From Planctomycetes bacterium RBG_16_41_13 (GTDB lineage: Bacteria; Planctomycetota; Brocadiia; Brocadiales; Brocadiaceae), in assembly GCA_001828295.1 (NCBI GenBank), contig MHYI01000298.1, forward strand, positions 1 through 7,953: DNA of 7,953 nucleotides, given 5' to 3'. The position numbers and the translations under genes are program-made. Under the pieces are notes generated by a model. The model saw only the letters and a list, made by a program, of their open reading frames with translations. It was not told the DNA's origin and ran no database searches. This document shows, one piece after another, positions 1-5,928 of the stretch (within the stretch, counting starts at the first letter, position 1; each line of letters starts with the position of its first letter).

Positions 1-70
1 CTTTGTCGAAGCAAGAACCATGTGTATCGTCAATTCTTTGTCGAAGCAAGAACCATGTGTATCGTCAATT
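1..70. repeat. Perfect tandem duplication, 2 x 35 bp
   Basis: Bases 1-35 and 36-70 are identical, beginning CTTTGTCGAAGC and ending CGTCAATT. More copies could lie to the left of the window. The repeat lies in what appears to be the tail of a coding region and changes its frame, because 35 is not divisible by three. Confidence 0.9.
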
Positions 71-210
71 ACGGACGCCGGTTAGGGTATAAAAACTCCA
101 GTGCAATGTTGAACCACTATAAGGAATTTTACAGGATTAATGATAATGCTGAAGAACTGGCGCCAAATGAGATTGGGATATTGCAGCACAGCAATCGGCC
201 CGATACCTAA
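1..210 (+). CDS. 3' end of an unrecognised protein gene, partial at left edge
   Basis: This frame is open from the first base and ends at TAA 208-210, so it is probably the C-terminal part of a gene that begins outside the window. I do not recognise the family with confidence. The segment around residues LGYKNSSAMLNHYKEF loosely resembles the C-terminal 'LGH...Y' box of tyrosine recombinases, with GH replaced by GY and a possible nucleophile Tyr in NHY; this is a weak resemblance only. The first 70 bases are a perfect 35 bp tandem duplication. Because 35 is not a multiple of 3, the two copies are read in different frames, so the ancestral protein probably read into copy 1 in another frame and is now shifted, unless the duplication is an assembly artefact. 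There is no convincing start codon with a ribosome binding site; the GTG at 22 lacks one. It may be a pseudogene remnant. Confidence 0.4.
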   Translation, partial: LCRSKNHVYRQFFVEARTMCIVNYGRRLGYKNSSAMLNHYKEFYRINDNAEELAPNEIGILQHSNRPDT

Positions 211-377
211 GCTGGCATAGCCAGAACCAAACACAGAAGAATGTACGAAGTACGATTTACGATGTACGATTTTTAAACCGTAAATCGTAAATTAATAAAA
301 GAAAAACCACAGATTACACAGATTACACAGATTAAAAAATCGTAAATCGTAAATCGTACTTCGTAATCGGATTTATT
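211..377. repeat. AT-rich spacer with 20 bp inverted repeat and ACAGATT tandem repeat
   Basis: A perfect 20 bp inverted repeat lies at 244-263 (starts TACGAAGTACG) and 346-365 (ends CGTACTTCGTA). The match continues imperfectly inward, with further TAAATCGTA units at 280-291 and 338-351. Between the arms, at 308-334, is a short tandem array of a 9 bp unit (ACAGATTAC type). The right arm ends only 12 bases before the start codon of the next gene, so any promoter or ribosome binding site for that gene would lie within or beside the repeat. No terminator with a clear T-run and no clear promoter is visible. Repeats of this kind are scattered in many environmental genomes; their function is unknown. 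Confidence 0.75.
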
Positions 378-2831
378 ATGAATGTCACAGCAAATTCAAC
401 CAAAATGCTGAGAAGCTGGAAATGGCAGGTAATTCCTGTTGCATTTCTGGTTATATGGTCATGTTTTATCTTTGTTAACACGTTACGGAATAATTTTGTT
501 TATGATGATTCTGTTACGATTGTCAATAACCATTTAATTAAGAATTGGGATAATTTCCGGACGTTATTTTCCTTTCAGTATTTCATGCTTTCCGGAGAGA
601 TAAGCTATCGTCCGGTGGTTACGTTTACCTATTTTCTTGACTATTCTCTTTGGGGAGAAAACCCCTCGGGTTATCACTTCACGAATCTCCTCTTTCACAT
701 TGCAAATGTAACAGTGTTTTACTTTCTTATTAGAAAAATAACGCGGATACATTCGTTGGCGTTTATCTCCGCATTATTGTTTGCCTCACATCCAGTCATC
801 ACAGAGACCGTTAATTCCATTAGCTATCGCGAAGATCTTCTTGCCGCTTTCTTTTATCTAATGACGTTTATCCTGTTCTTAAAAATCGATGACGGATTGA
901 TGAAGAAAGGCGCCTTTTATCTGTGTTATTCAGGTTCTTTGGTTTCCTATGCACTGTCGCTATTTTCAAAAGAGATGGCAGTAACACTGCCGGTTATGCT
1001 CGTTATATATACATTCTTTTTTCCATCAAAAAATAATCCTTTTAAAGAATGTATTAAAAAAATGAAAGGCGTCTATATTGGATATTTTTTCGTCACGTGT
1101 TTTTATTTAATTATTCAGTTTTGGGTATTTAAGGATGTGTCCATTAATCTGAGCGAGTCCGGGCAAAGCATCTTTGTGATGTTTAAAGTGCTTGCCTCGT
1201 ATATAAAACTTTTGTTTCTACCTTTTGGCCTTAATGCGGATTATGTGATTCCGCCGATTTTGGCAGATGTGGTATCGTTTTTACTATCTGTTCTTTTAAT
1301 AACGGTACTGGTTATTGTGTTATTGCGGATAGGGAAAAGAAACAAGCTCTTTTGTTTTTTTGCGGTGTGGTTTTTTGTCACCCTTTCGCCGGTGTCAAAT
1401 ATAATCCCGTTAAGCAATATCATGGCAGAGCGCTACCTGTATATTCCCCTCATGGGATTTTCAGGCGCTGCGGGTGTACTGTTCCGGAAGGGTATTTCAG
1501 GGAATATTTTTGCAAAGATATGCCTTGGCGTGGTTTTAATCGTTTTTGCCTTTGTAAGTATTTCCCGGAATGTCGTATGGCATGATGAATTTTCTTTGTG
1601 GCATGATACCCTGGCAAGAGAACCTGACAGCGCACGCGCACACCACAACCTTGGGGTGGTATATAATTCAAAAGGGATGTACGAAAAGGCGGAGTATGAA
1701 TATAAAAAGACCCTGGAAATAAAACCGAATGACGCCGGAGCGTATTATAATCTGGGGAATTTATACGAACGAAAGGGACTGATTGACGATGCTATCGCAG
1801 CATATGAAAAGGCAATACAATCAAACCCGTACCATGCAGATGCATACAATAATCTGGGGAATTTTTATAAAAAAAAGAAACACTATACTGCGGCAGTGAA
1901 AATGTATGAAAAAGCGGTCAGGTGCAATCCGTTCGATTTCCGTTATCACAGTAATTTAGGGCTTATTTATCTTGAAACAAAAAATTACCACGAATCTGTT
2001 GACGCCTTTCTGAAAGCATTAAAAATTGCTCCTGATAAATCTTCTACGCACAATTCATTGGGGAATGTTCTTAAAGAAATGGGAAATGTTGACGGCGCAA
2101 AAGAGGCATATAAAACAGCGCTTCAATTAAATCCTGCCGACGCAAATGCCCACAATAATTTAGGAATGTTATACACAAACACGGAAGAATTTGATAAAGC
2201 AGTGAAAGAATTTGATACGGCGGTCCGGCTCGACCCAAAAATGGCAAGCGCATATAACAATTTGGGAATTGCCTGTGCAAATAAAGGCGACGGGGAAAAA
2301 GCGGTAGAAGCATTAAACACAGCGGTAATCCTTGGGTTTGACGGCGCGGATGTGCATAATAATTTGGCAGGGGTATATCTGACAATGGGAATGACGGATA
2401 ATGCCATCAGGGAACTTGATACTGCCCTGAAATATGACCAAACGGATTGCAATGCGCATTGCAATCTTGGCATTGCCTATCTATCCAAAAAAAATGTTGA
2501 AAAGGCTATTTCTGAGTTTGAAGAGGCTATTAAAATCAATGCGAATGATGCGGATTTTCACCATTACCTTGGCAATGCCCTTTTGGAAAAAGGAAGGTAT
2601 GGAGAGGCAGTTGACGCATTTGCACGATCAATAGAAATTAATCCTGAAAACCCTTCAGCGCATAAGATACTCGGCGTTGTGTATGCGAATTATTTCAACA
2701 ACACCCGGAAAGCATTGTTTCACTTAAAAGAAACACTGCGGTTAAATCCAAATCAGCCAATGGCAAGCGAAATAAAAGAGGCTATCATTGCATTAAGCGC
2801 CGGAAGCGATGACATGGCGCCAAAGCCATGA
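378..2831 (+). CDS. Multi-pass membrane protein with GT-C-like N-terminus and eleven TPR repeats (TMTC-like)
   Basis: The 817-residue protein has two halves. Residues ~18-396 hold about ten to twelve hydrophobic segments. The first (18-36) is followed by a loop with FVYDDSV, whose acidic pair D43-D44 sits where GT-C glycosyltransferases and eukaryotic TMTC proteins carry their diacidic motif. Residues ~420-795 are TPR repeats: the A-x-x-N-L-G type helix start recurs at 421, 455, 489, 523, 557, 591, 625, 659, 693, 727 and 761, eleven units at exactly 34 residues. By analogy it may transfer a sugar from a lipid carrier on the non-cytoplasmic side, with the TPR solenoid binding protein partners there; the substrate is unknown. 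ATG 378 is the first Met of the frame and places a short charged tail before the first helix; only a weak CGGA precedes it. The stop is TGA. It stands alone, without an operon partner in view. The architecture is secure, enzymatic activity is inference. Confidence 0.85.
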   Translation: MNVTANSTKMLRSWKWQVIPVAFLVIWSCFIFVNTLRNNFVYDDSVTIVNNHLIKNWDNFRTLFSFQYFMLSGEISYRPVVTFTYFLDYSLWGENPSGYHFTNLLFHIANVTVFYFLIRKITRIHSLAFISALLFASHPVITETVNSISYREDLLAAFFYLMTFILFLKIDDGLMKKGAFYLCYSGSLVSYALSLFSKEMAVTLPVMLVIYTFFFPSKNNPFKECIKKMKGVYIGYFFVTCFYLIIQFWVFKDVSINLSESGQSIFVMFKVLASYIKLLFLPFGLNADYVIPPILADVVSFLLSVLLITVLVIVLLRIGKRNKLFCFFAVWFFVTLSPVSNIIPLSNIMAERYLYIPLMGFSGAAGVLFRKGISGNIFAKICLGVVLIVFAFVSISRNVVWHDEFSLWHDTLAREPDSARAHHNLGVVYNSKGMYEKAEYEYKKTLEIKPNDAGAYYNLGNLYERKGLIDDAIAAYEKAIQSNPYHADAYNNLGNFYKKKKHYTAAVKMYEKAVRCNPFDFRYHSNLGLIYLETKNYHESVDAFLKALKIAPDKSSTHNSLGNVLKEMGNVDGAKEAYKTALQLNPADANAHNNLGMLYTNTEEFDKAVKEFDTAVRLDPKMASAYNNLGIACANKGDGEKAVEALNTAVILGFDGADVHNNLAGVYLTMGMTDNAIRELDTALKYDQTDCNAHCNLGIAYLSKKNVEKAISEFEEAIKINANDADFHHYLGNALLEKGRYGEAVDAFARSIEINPENPSAHKILGVVYANYFNNTRKALFHLKETLRLNPNQPMASEIKEAIIALSAGSDDMAPKP

Positions 2832-2870
2832 TAGACGAATAAGTAGTTCCTGTTATATCAATTTAAAATT

Positions 2871-3227
2871 TCATAACTCCTGATCTGGTGGAATTTGATT
2901 TGATACCAGATTAAATACAAGACGCAAATTTGTGCCTGGCAGGACGCGCGTATCGCCTGTCCACTCGCCATGTTCCAGAGCAGCGAGTAAAAACAGGTGT
3001 CATGCCATTTCCCATACAGCAATGGTAATGTCTTCTCTTGAATCCATGCCTATCTCACTGTAATTAATCGGCTTAGGTACTTTTTGACAAAAAAAGCACT
3101 TCAGGATTTCTGAGAGTAGAGACGCGATAGGTGGGCGCTTACCATTTGGACAAAGACCGAGTTTCTTTTTTTTCGAAATATCCTTTTCAAGTGCACCGAT
3201 TTTCTCTACAATATCGCACAGCACCAC
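2871..3227 (-). pseudogene. Unrecognised minus-strand reading frame interrupted by one TGA
   Basis: On the minus strand a frame runs leftwards from about 3260 (after a TAA at 3261-3263) to a TGA at 3000-3002, and the same frame then continues open for 42 more codons to a TGA at 2871-2873. The part before the internal stop includes KLGLCPNGKRPPIASLLSEI and a cysteine pair in KCFFCQK. The part after it reads HLFLLAALEHGEW... and ends in IPPDQEL. Both parts have protein-like composition, which suggests a single gene of roughly 118 codons lost by one substitution (TGG or CGA to TGA). GTG 3227 is a possible start but has no ribosome binding site; the ATG of MDSRED, about 60 codons in, is another possibility. 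No family is recognised. Selenocysteine or recoding is unlikely, since TGA ends the neighbouring TPR gene. It is convergent with that gene. It could also be chance non-coding sequence. Confidence 0.4.
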
Positions 3228-3401
3228 ATTTTCGTGTGGGAAAAGGGGCTGGCGCGCGCGTTATTTACCCCAAAAAATTGATTCTCCTGCCCTGTGATTT
3301 TATAGTTCAGGAAAATCTTACAGAAGATCTATCCGTGCAATTTTGCATTTGGCACAGTCTGTTAATTTAGGCACTTTTTGGCGAAGAAACACTTCGGGAG
3401 T
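3074..3401. repeat. Pair of related ~35 bp segments (3074-3108 and 3368-3401)
   Basis: The segments beginning TAGGTACTTTTTGACA (3074) and TAGGCACTTTTTGGCG (3368) align over about 35 bases with a handful of substitutions and one single-base gap. Read on the minus strand they give similar peptides, LKCFFCQK and PKCFFAKK. The first copy is inside the broken minus-strand frame, the second lies beyond its upstream end. This suggests a partial duplication or two remnants of one repeat family. The intervening DNA (3261-3367) holds no gene I can support. Confidence 0.45.
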
Positions 3402-3548
3402 TTTGAATTGCCGTTGTTAAATGTATAATGCGTAGTTATTTCGGGAATTCTTAAAAAACTAAAACGGTTGTAAAATATCGTTTTTTCTTGCAGGTATAAA
3501 AGGTTTTAATGCGGCGTTAACATTGCCTTGGCCGCAATGAAAATGTCC

Positions 3549-3576
3549 TTGACAAGATATTCTACCGCTGTATAAT
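3549..3576 (+). promoter_or_regulatory. Consensus sigma70-type promoter for the hao gene
   Basis: TTGACA at 3549-3554 and TATAAT at 3571-3576 are both perfect consensus hexamers separated by 16 bases (17 is optimal). Transcription would start near 3583, giving a leader of about 185 nt before the ATG at 3769. HAO-type proteins are among the most abundant in anammox cells, so a near-ideal promoter fits. The start site is predicted, not observed. Confidence 0.75.
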
Positions 3577-3687
3577 GTTGAAAATTTTTGTGCCTTGTAA
3601 TTTCGCATGAAAATCCTTTAAAAAGTTGTTTGATGAAGTACTTGGGAAGGGGGTGGTTAGGCTAAAGACTATTTAATGTTCCTGCTT

Positions 3688-3721
3688 TTACCTGTGATTC
3701 TCGCTTGTGTCACTTAGGTAA
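3688..3721 (+). promoter_or_regulatory. Hairpin in the hao 5' leader
   Basis: TTACCTGTGA (3688-3697) pairs with TCACTTAGGTAA (3710-3721), giving ten base pairs with a two-base TT bulge and a 12-base loop. It lies 32 bases before the ribosome binding site. There is no T-run after it, so it is more likely a transcript-stabilising or translational element than a terminator. It does not match a riboswitch that I recognise. Confidence 0.4.
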
Positions 3722-3753
3722 TAACCGTAGTTTTAAAAGTGTTTAAAGTAAAG

Positions 3754-3760
3754 AAAGGAG
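3754..3760 (+). promoter_or_regulatory. Ribosome binding site that fixes the hao start
   Basis: AAAGGAG ends eight bases before ATG 3769, ideal spacing. The upstream in-frame GTG at 3739 has no such site and would place this AGGAG inside the coding region. An out-of-frame ATG-TAA minimal frame (3764-3769) overlaps the true start by one base, in the arrangement ATGTAATG. Confidence 0.85.
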
Positions 3761-3768
3761 AAGATGTA

Positions 3769-5379
3769 ATGTTTGAAATTTTTAAGAAACCATTGTCCAG
3801 GATTGTAGGTGCGACGTTTGCCTTTGCAGGCGTAACCTTGCTAACTTGCGCTATGGAGAATGGCGTTGCAATGGCTGAAGGGCCAACTTTTCAGGACGTA
3901 GCGTCACAGGTATTTGGACAGCCAGTTGGTCCGGATAATGATGGCACTTTGTATATATTTGGGTTGACCGCTAAATATACTGAACCTGAATATGTTGATG
4001 GACGTGGGCCATACAAGTCTTTTTTGAAGATGTTACCGTCAATTCGCTGGTACGATCCGGAACATTATTGGACGAACGGAAGCCAGACAGAAGGGGTATT
4101 CAAGAACGAAGAATGCGTATTGTGCCATACAGTACAAACTCCGACGATTGTTAACGATTGGAAGCAAAGCTCGCATGGCAGCAAGGACATGAGGAGAGGG
4201 ATTGGCATAAAGAAGGATGGAAAGCCGGTTGAAGATTTGGTTGGTTGTGCTGATTGTCATGGCAATGACCACCAGAAACTTGAAATGCCAACCTATAAGC
4301 TCTGTAACGACTGTCATCCAAAAGAAACAGCGGAACATAGGGCTGGTGGTTTGGGATCTCATACTCATGCATATACAGTTAATGTGTTAGAATTTTCATG
4401 GCACGTAGGGAAACCGGCAGAAGAGGTTACTGGCTGTGCGCATTGTCATGCTATTGCGGAAAACAGGTGTTCCGGCTGCCACACAAGGCACAAATTTGAC
4501 CCGGCTGAGGCCAGAAAACCAACAGCTTGCAGGGTTTGTCATATGGGTATAGACCATGATGAATGGGCTATGTACAATACCTCTATTCATGGAGCATTGT
4601 ACGAAGCAGAATCAGCCAGGATGGACTGGGGCAAGAAGTTAAAGAAGGGCAACTACAGGGTGCCAACCTGTGCTTATTGCCATATGCAAAACGGCGATCA
4701 CAATCCGCAGCAGTTTGGAACGATCTATAGCGATATGGGTATGTTCCAGGTAGACCGCGGGGCGCCAAAACATAAGGCGAAAAGAGACTCCTGGATTAAG
4801 TTGTGCCAGGACTGTCATTCACCAAGGTTCGCAGCGGATAAACTCAAAGAAATGGATGCAGGTGTTAATTTGAGTTTTACAAAGTGGAGAGAAGCAGCTG
4901 CGGTTATCGTGGGTTGTTATCTTGATGGTGTAGTTGACCCAATGCCTGAAGGATCAGCTCCTGATTGGTACGGCCATTATACTTTCAGCTTGTTACCAGG
5001 CGGAGATCCAAGGTTCTACGCGACTTCTAACTTAGAGCGTTTAGGGCTGGAAATGATTTGTTACCTGACCGGTAACGTTTATAAGGCATATGCCCATATG
5101 TCTATGTACAATCAAACGTACGGAAATGGTAGCGCCTTTGAGCAGGACAGAAAATTGGTTGAAATTAAAACCGAAGCAGCTAAGTTGAGAAGGTTTGCAG
5201 CTATTGAGAAAAAGATCGGTTTAGAGCACAAATCTGCTGATTTCTGGAAACATGGTGAATATCTTGATTTACTCCCAGGCTGGAAGAGAAAACCTGGCGA
5301 CGTGGATGTTGAATGGTTCAAGAGAACTGATATTCCTCATCGTGCTAATGCAGATGCTGGTGTAGAGATACATCACTAA
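3769..5379 (+). CDS. hao: Octaheme hydroxylamine oxidoreductase (anammox HAO, Kuenenia kustc1061-like)
   Basis: This 536-residue secreted multiheme enzyme oxidises hydroxylamine, in the characterised Kuenenia protein to nitric oxide with release of three electrons, in the anammoxosome. A Sec signal peptide (basic KKPLSR, hydrophobic 12-28) probably ends at VAMA36, leaving a mature start EGPTFQ. Eight CXXCH heme sites lie at 116, 160, 179, 223, 234, 254, 301 and 346. By homology to Nitrosomonas HAO, the fourth (223-227) is the catalytic P460 heme, Tyr451 in NQTYGNG is the tyrosine that cross-links to P460 of a neighbouring subunit, and Asp262-His263 are the catalytic pair. Met323 stands where Nitrosomonas has Tyr358, a difference linked to NO rather than nitrite as product. 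The start at ATG 3769 is set by AAAGGAG; the GTG at 3739 is rejected. It is monocistronic, with its own promoter and terminator. Hydrazine dehydrogenase is the nearest alternative, as anammox genomes encode several paralogues. Confidence 0.93.
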   Translation: MFEIFKKPLSRIVGATFAFAGVTLLTCAMENGVAMAEGPTFQDVASQVFGQPVGPDNDGTLYIFGLTAKYTEPEYVDGRGPYKSFLKMLPSIRWYDPEHYWTNGSQTEGVFKNEECVLCHTVQTPTIVNDWKQSSHGSKDMRRGIGIKKDGKPVEDLVGCADCHGNDHQKLEMPTYKLCNDCHPKETAEHRAGGLGSHTHAYTVNVLEFSWHVGKPAEEVTGCAHCHAIAENRCSGCHTRHKFDPAEARKPTACRVCHMGIDHDEWAMYNTSIHGALYEAESARMDWGKKLKKGNYRVPTCAYCHMQNGDHNPQQFGTIYSDMGMFQVDRGAPKHKAKRDSWIKLCQDCHSPRFAADKLKEMDAGVNLSFTKWREAAAVIVGCYLDGVVDPMPEGSAPDWYGHYTFSLLPGGDPRFYATSNLERLGLEMICYLTGNVYKAYAHMSMYNQTYGNGSAFEQDRKLVEIKTEAAKLRRFAAIEKKIGLEHKSADFWKHGEYLDLLPGWKRKPGDVDVEWFKRTDIPHRANADAGVEIHH

Positions 5380-5423
5380 GTTTCATGTGCCTGATTTAAT
5401 TTTCAGGATATATAAGTTGTAGA

Positions 5424-5470
5424 GCAATGAGGGTAGCAGAGGTCAATTTGCTACCCTCATTGTGTTTATT
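5424..5470 (+). terminator. Intrinsic terminator after hao
   Basis: CAATGAGGGTAGCA (5425-5438) pairs perfectly over 14 bp with TGCTACCCTCATTG (5449-5462) around a 10-base loop, followed by TGTTTATT. It begins 44 bases after the hao stop and should end that transcript before the mobile element and trpB. The T-tract is interrupted, so termination may be incomplete. Confidence 0.8.
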
Positions 5471-5474
5471 CGGA

Positions 5475-5730
5475 ACATTGATGGGGAGCATTCCCAATTT
5501 ATTGTAAATCCTGGCAACAAATTTTCATGGCAATAAGCGCATTCATTATCCACCCCTTACCCCACCCAAGAGGGGACTCCTATATTCTGCTCTTGGGTGG
5601 GGTAAGGGGTGGGTTCCTGTTATAATGAATAATCTTGAAGTCTCTCTCCATGAATTTACCCCTATTCAGGTAAAATATCCGCCAACGGCTTTCTTTTTTA
5701 CAATAAATCGGGAATGCTCCCACATTGATG
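5475..5730. mobile_element. 238 bp MITE-like element with 25 bp terminal inverted repeats and 9 bp target duplication
   Basis: The element spans 5484-5721. Its ends are 25 bp inverted repeats, 5484-5508 (starting GGGAGCATTCCC) and 5697-5721 (ending GGGAATGCTCCC), with one mismatch. It is flanked by a perfect 9 bp direct repeat ACATTGATG at 5475-5483 and 5722-5730, as left by transposition. It has no coding frame of note, so a transposase elsewhere must have moved it: a miniature inverted-repeat transposable element. The interior holds a further strong palindrome (5541-5630). The parent insertion sequence family is not recognised; 9 bp duplications occur in several families, including IS4- and IS5-type elements. 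It sits just past the hao terminator, in a spot where insertion would do little harm. Perfect flanking repeats suggest a fairly recent insertion. Confidence 0.85.
5541..5630. repeat. Long GC-rich hairpin inside the MITE, with G-quadruplex motif in each arm
   Basis: Bases 5550-5572 (CCACCCCTTACCCCACCC then AAGAG) are perfectly complementary to 5590-5612, a 23 bp stem with a 17-base loop. An outer 9 bp arm, ATTCATTAT (5541-5549) with ATAATGAAT (5622-5630), extends it past a 9-base bulge. The right arm contains GGGTGGGGTAAGGGGTGGG (5595-5613), a canonical four-tract G-quadruplex motif; the left arm carries nearly the same motif on the minus strand. It could act as a hairpin terminator in both directions, or be a nested repeat insertion. 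It lacks the T-run of an ordinary terminator. Confidence 0.8.
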
Positions 5731-5778
5731 TGCGTCTTATATTTACAAATGAGTTAGGTTTTTAGAGAAATTCAAGAT

Positions 5779-5829
5779 AAACTACAGATTGTGCAGAGAT
5801 AAATACATAATCTGTGTAATCCGTAGTTT
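5779..5829. repeat. Degenerate inverted repeat of ACAGATT type upstream of trpB
   Basis: AAACTACAGATTGTGCAGA (5779-5797) and TCTGTGTAATCCGTAGTTT (5811-5829) pair at 15 of 19 positions. The right arm, read on the minus strand, gives ACGGATTACACAGATTA, close to the ACAGATTACACAG array at 308-334. A T6 run follows at 5835-5840, so it could serve as a weak terminator. Confidence 0.5.
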
Positions 5830-5847
5830 AAATCCTTTTTTGCCTGT

Positions 5848-5876
5848 TTGAAACATGTCTCTCCAGACAATAAAGT
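5848..5876 (+). promoter_or_regulatory. Possible trpB promoter
   Basis: TTGAAA (5848-5853) and TAAAGT (5871-5876) are separated by 17 bases, with a start expected near 5883, about 45 bases before the trpB ATG. The hexamers are imperfect and the region is AT-rich, so this is tentative. No tryptophan-rich leader peptide or attenuator is visible before trpB. Confidence 0.3.
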
Positions 5877-5913
5877 AAGTATTAAGAGAAAATTAGTTGT
5901 TTTAAAATAAAAG

Positions 5914-5920
5914 AAGGAGG
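5914..5920 (+). promoter_or_regulatory. Strong ribosome binding site of trpB
   Basis: AAGGAGG ends eight bases before ATG 5929. It decides the start, giving an N-terminal extension of about 25 residues ahead of the conserved [11 protein letters not shown] block. Confidence 0.85.
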
Positions 5921-5928
5921 TTTAAATC

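Noticed and set aside
308..334. Short ACAGATTAC repeats as a CRISPR array
   Set aside because: The units are 9 bp and contiguous, without spacers, and no cas genes are nearby.
2883..2911. Hairpin ATCTGGT/ACCAGAT after the TPR gene as a terminator
   Set aside because: The stem is only seven base pairs with a 15-base loop and no T-run follows, so it is not supportable as an intrinsic terminator.
3000..3002. In-frame TGA as selenocysteine or tryptophan recoding
   Set aside because: TGA is the ordinary stop of the TPR gene at 2829-2831 and no selenocysteine insertion hairpin is evident just downstream.
3251..3260. Short alternating GC tract GGCGCGCGCG as a special DNA structure
   Set aside because: It is only ten bases long and has no further context; too little to support a claim.
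3131..3370. Plus-strand frame of 79 codons in the spacer before hao
   Set aside because: It has no ribosome site, overlaps the better minus-strand frame, and its composition is not protein-like.
3739..3768. Upstream in-frame GTG as start of hao, adding ten residues
   Set aside because: It lacks a ribosome binding site and the clear AAAGGAG falls downstream of it, eight bases from ATG 3769. The shorter start also gives a normal signal peptide and the expected residue numbers.
4039..4372. Antisense reading frames of 109 and 73 residues within hao
   Set aside because: They are shadows of the heme-rich coding sequence, have no ribosome sites and show no recognisable domains.
5380..5928. trp leader peptide or attenuator before trpB
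   Set aside because: No short frame with clustered TGG codons and no mutually exclusive hairpins were seen; the structures present belong to the hao terminator and repeats.
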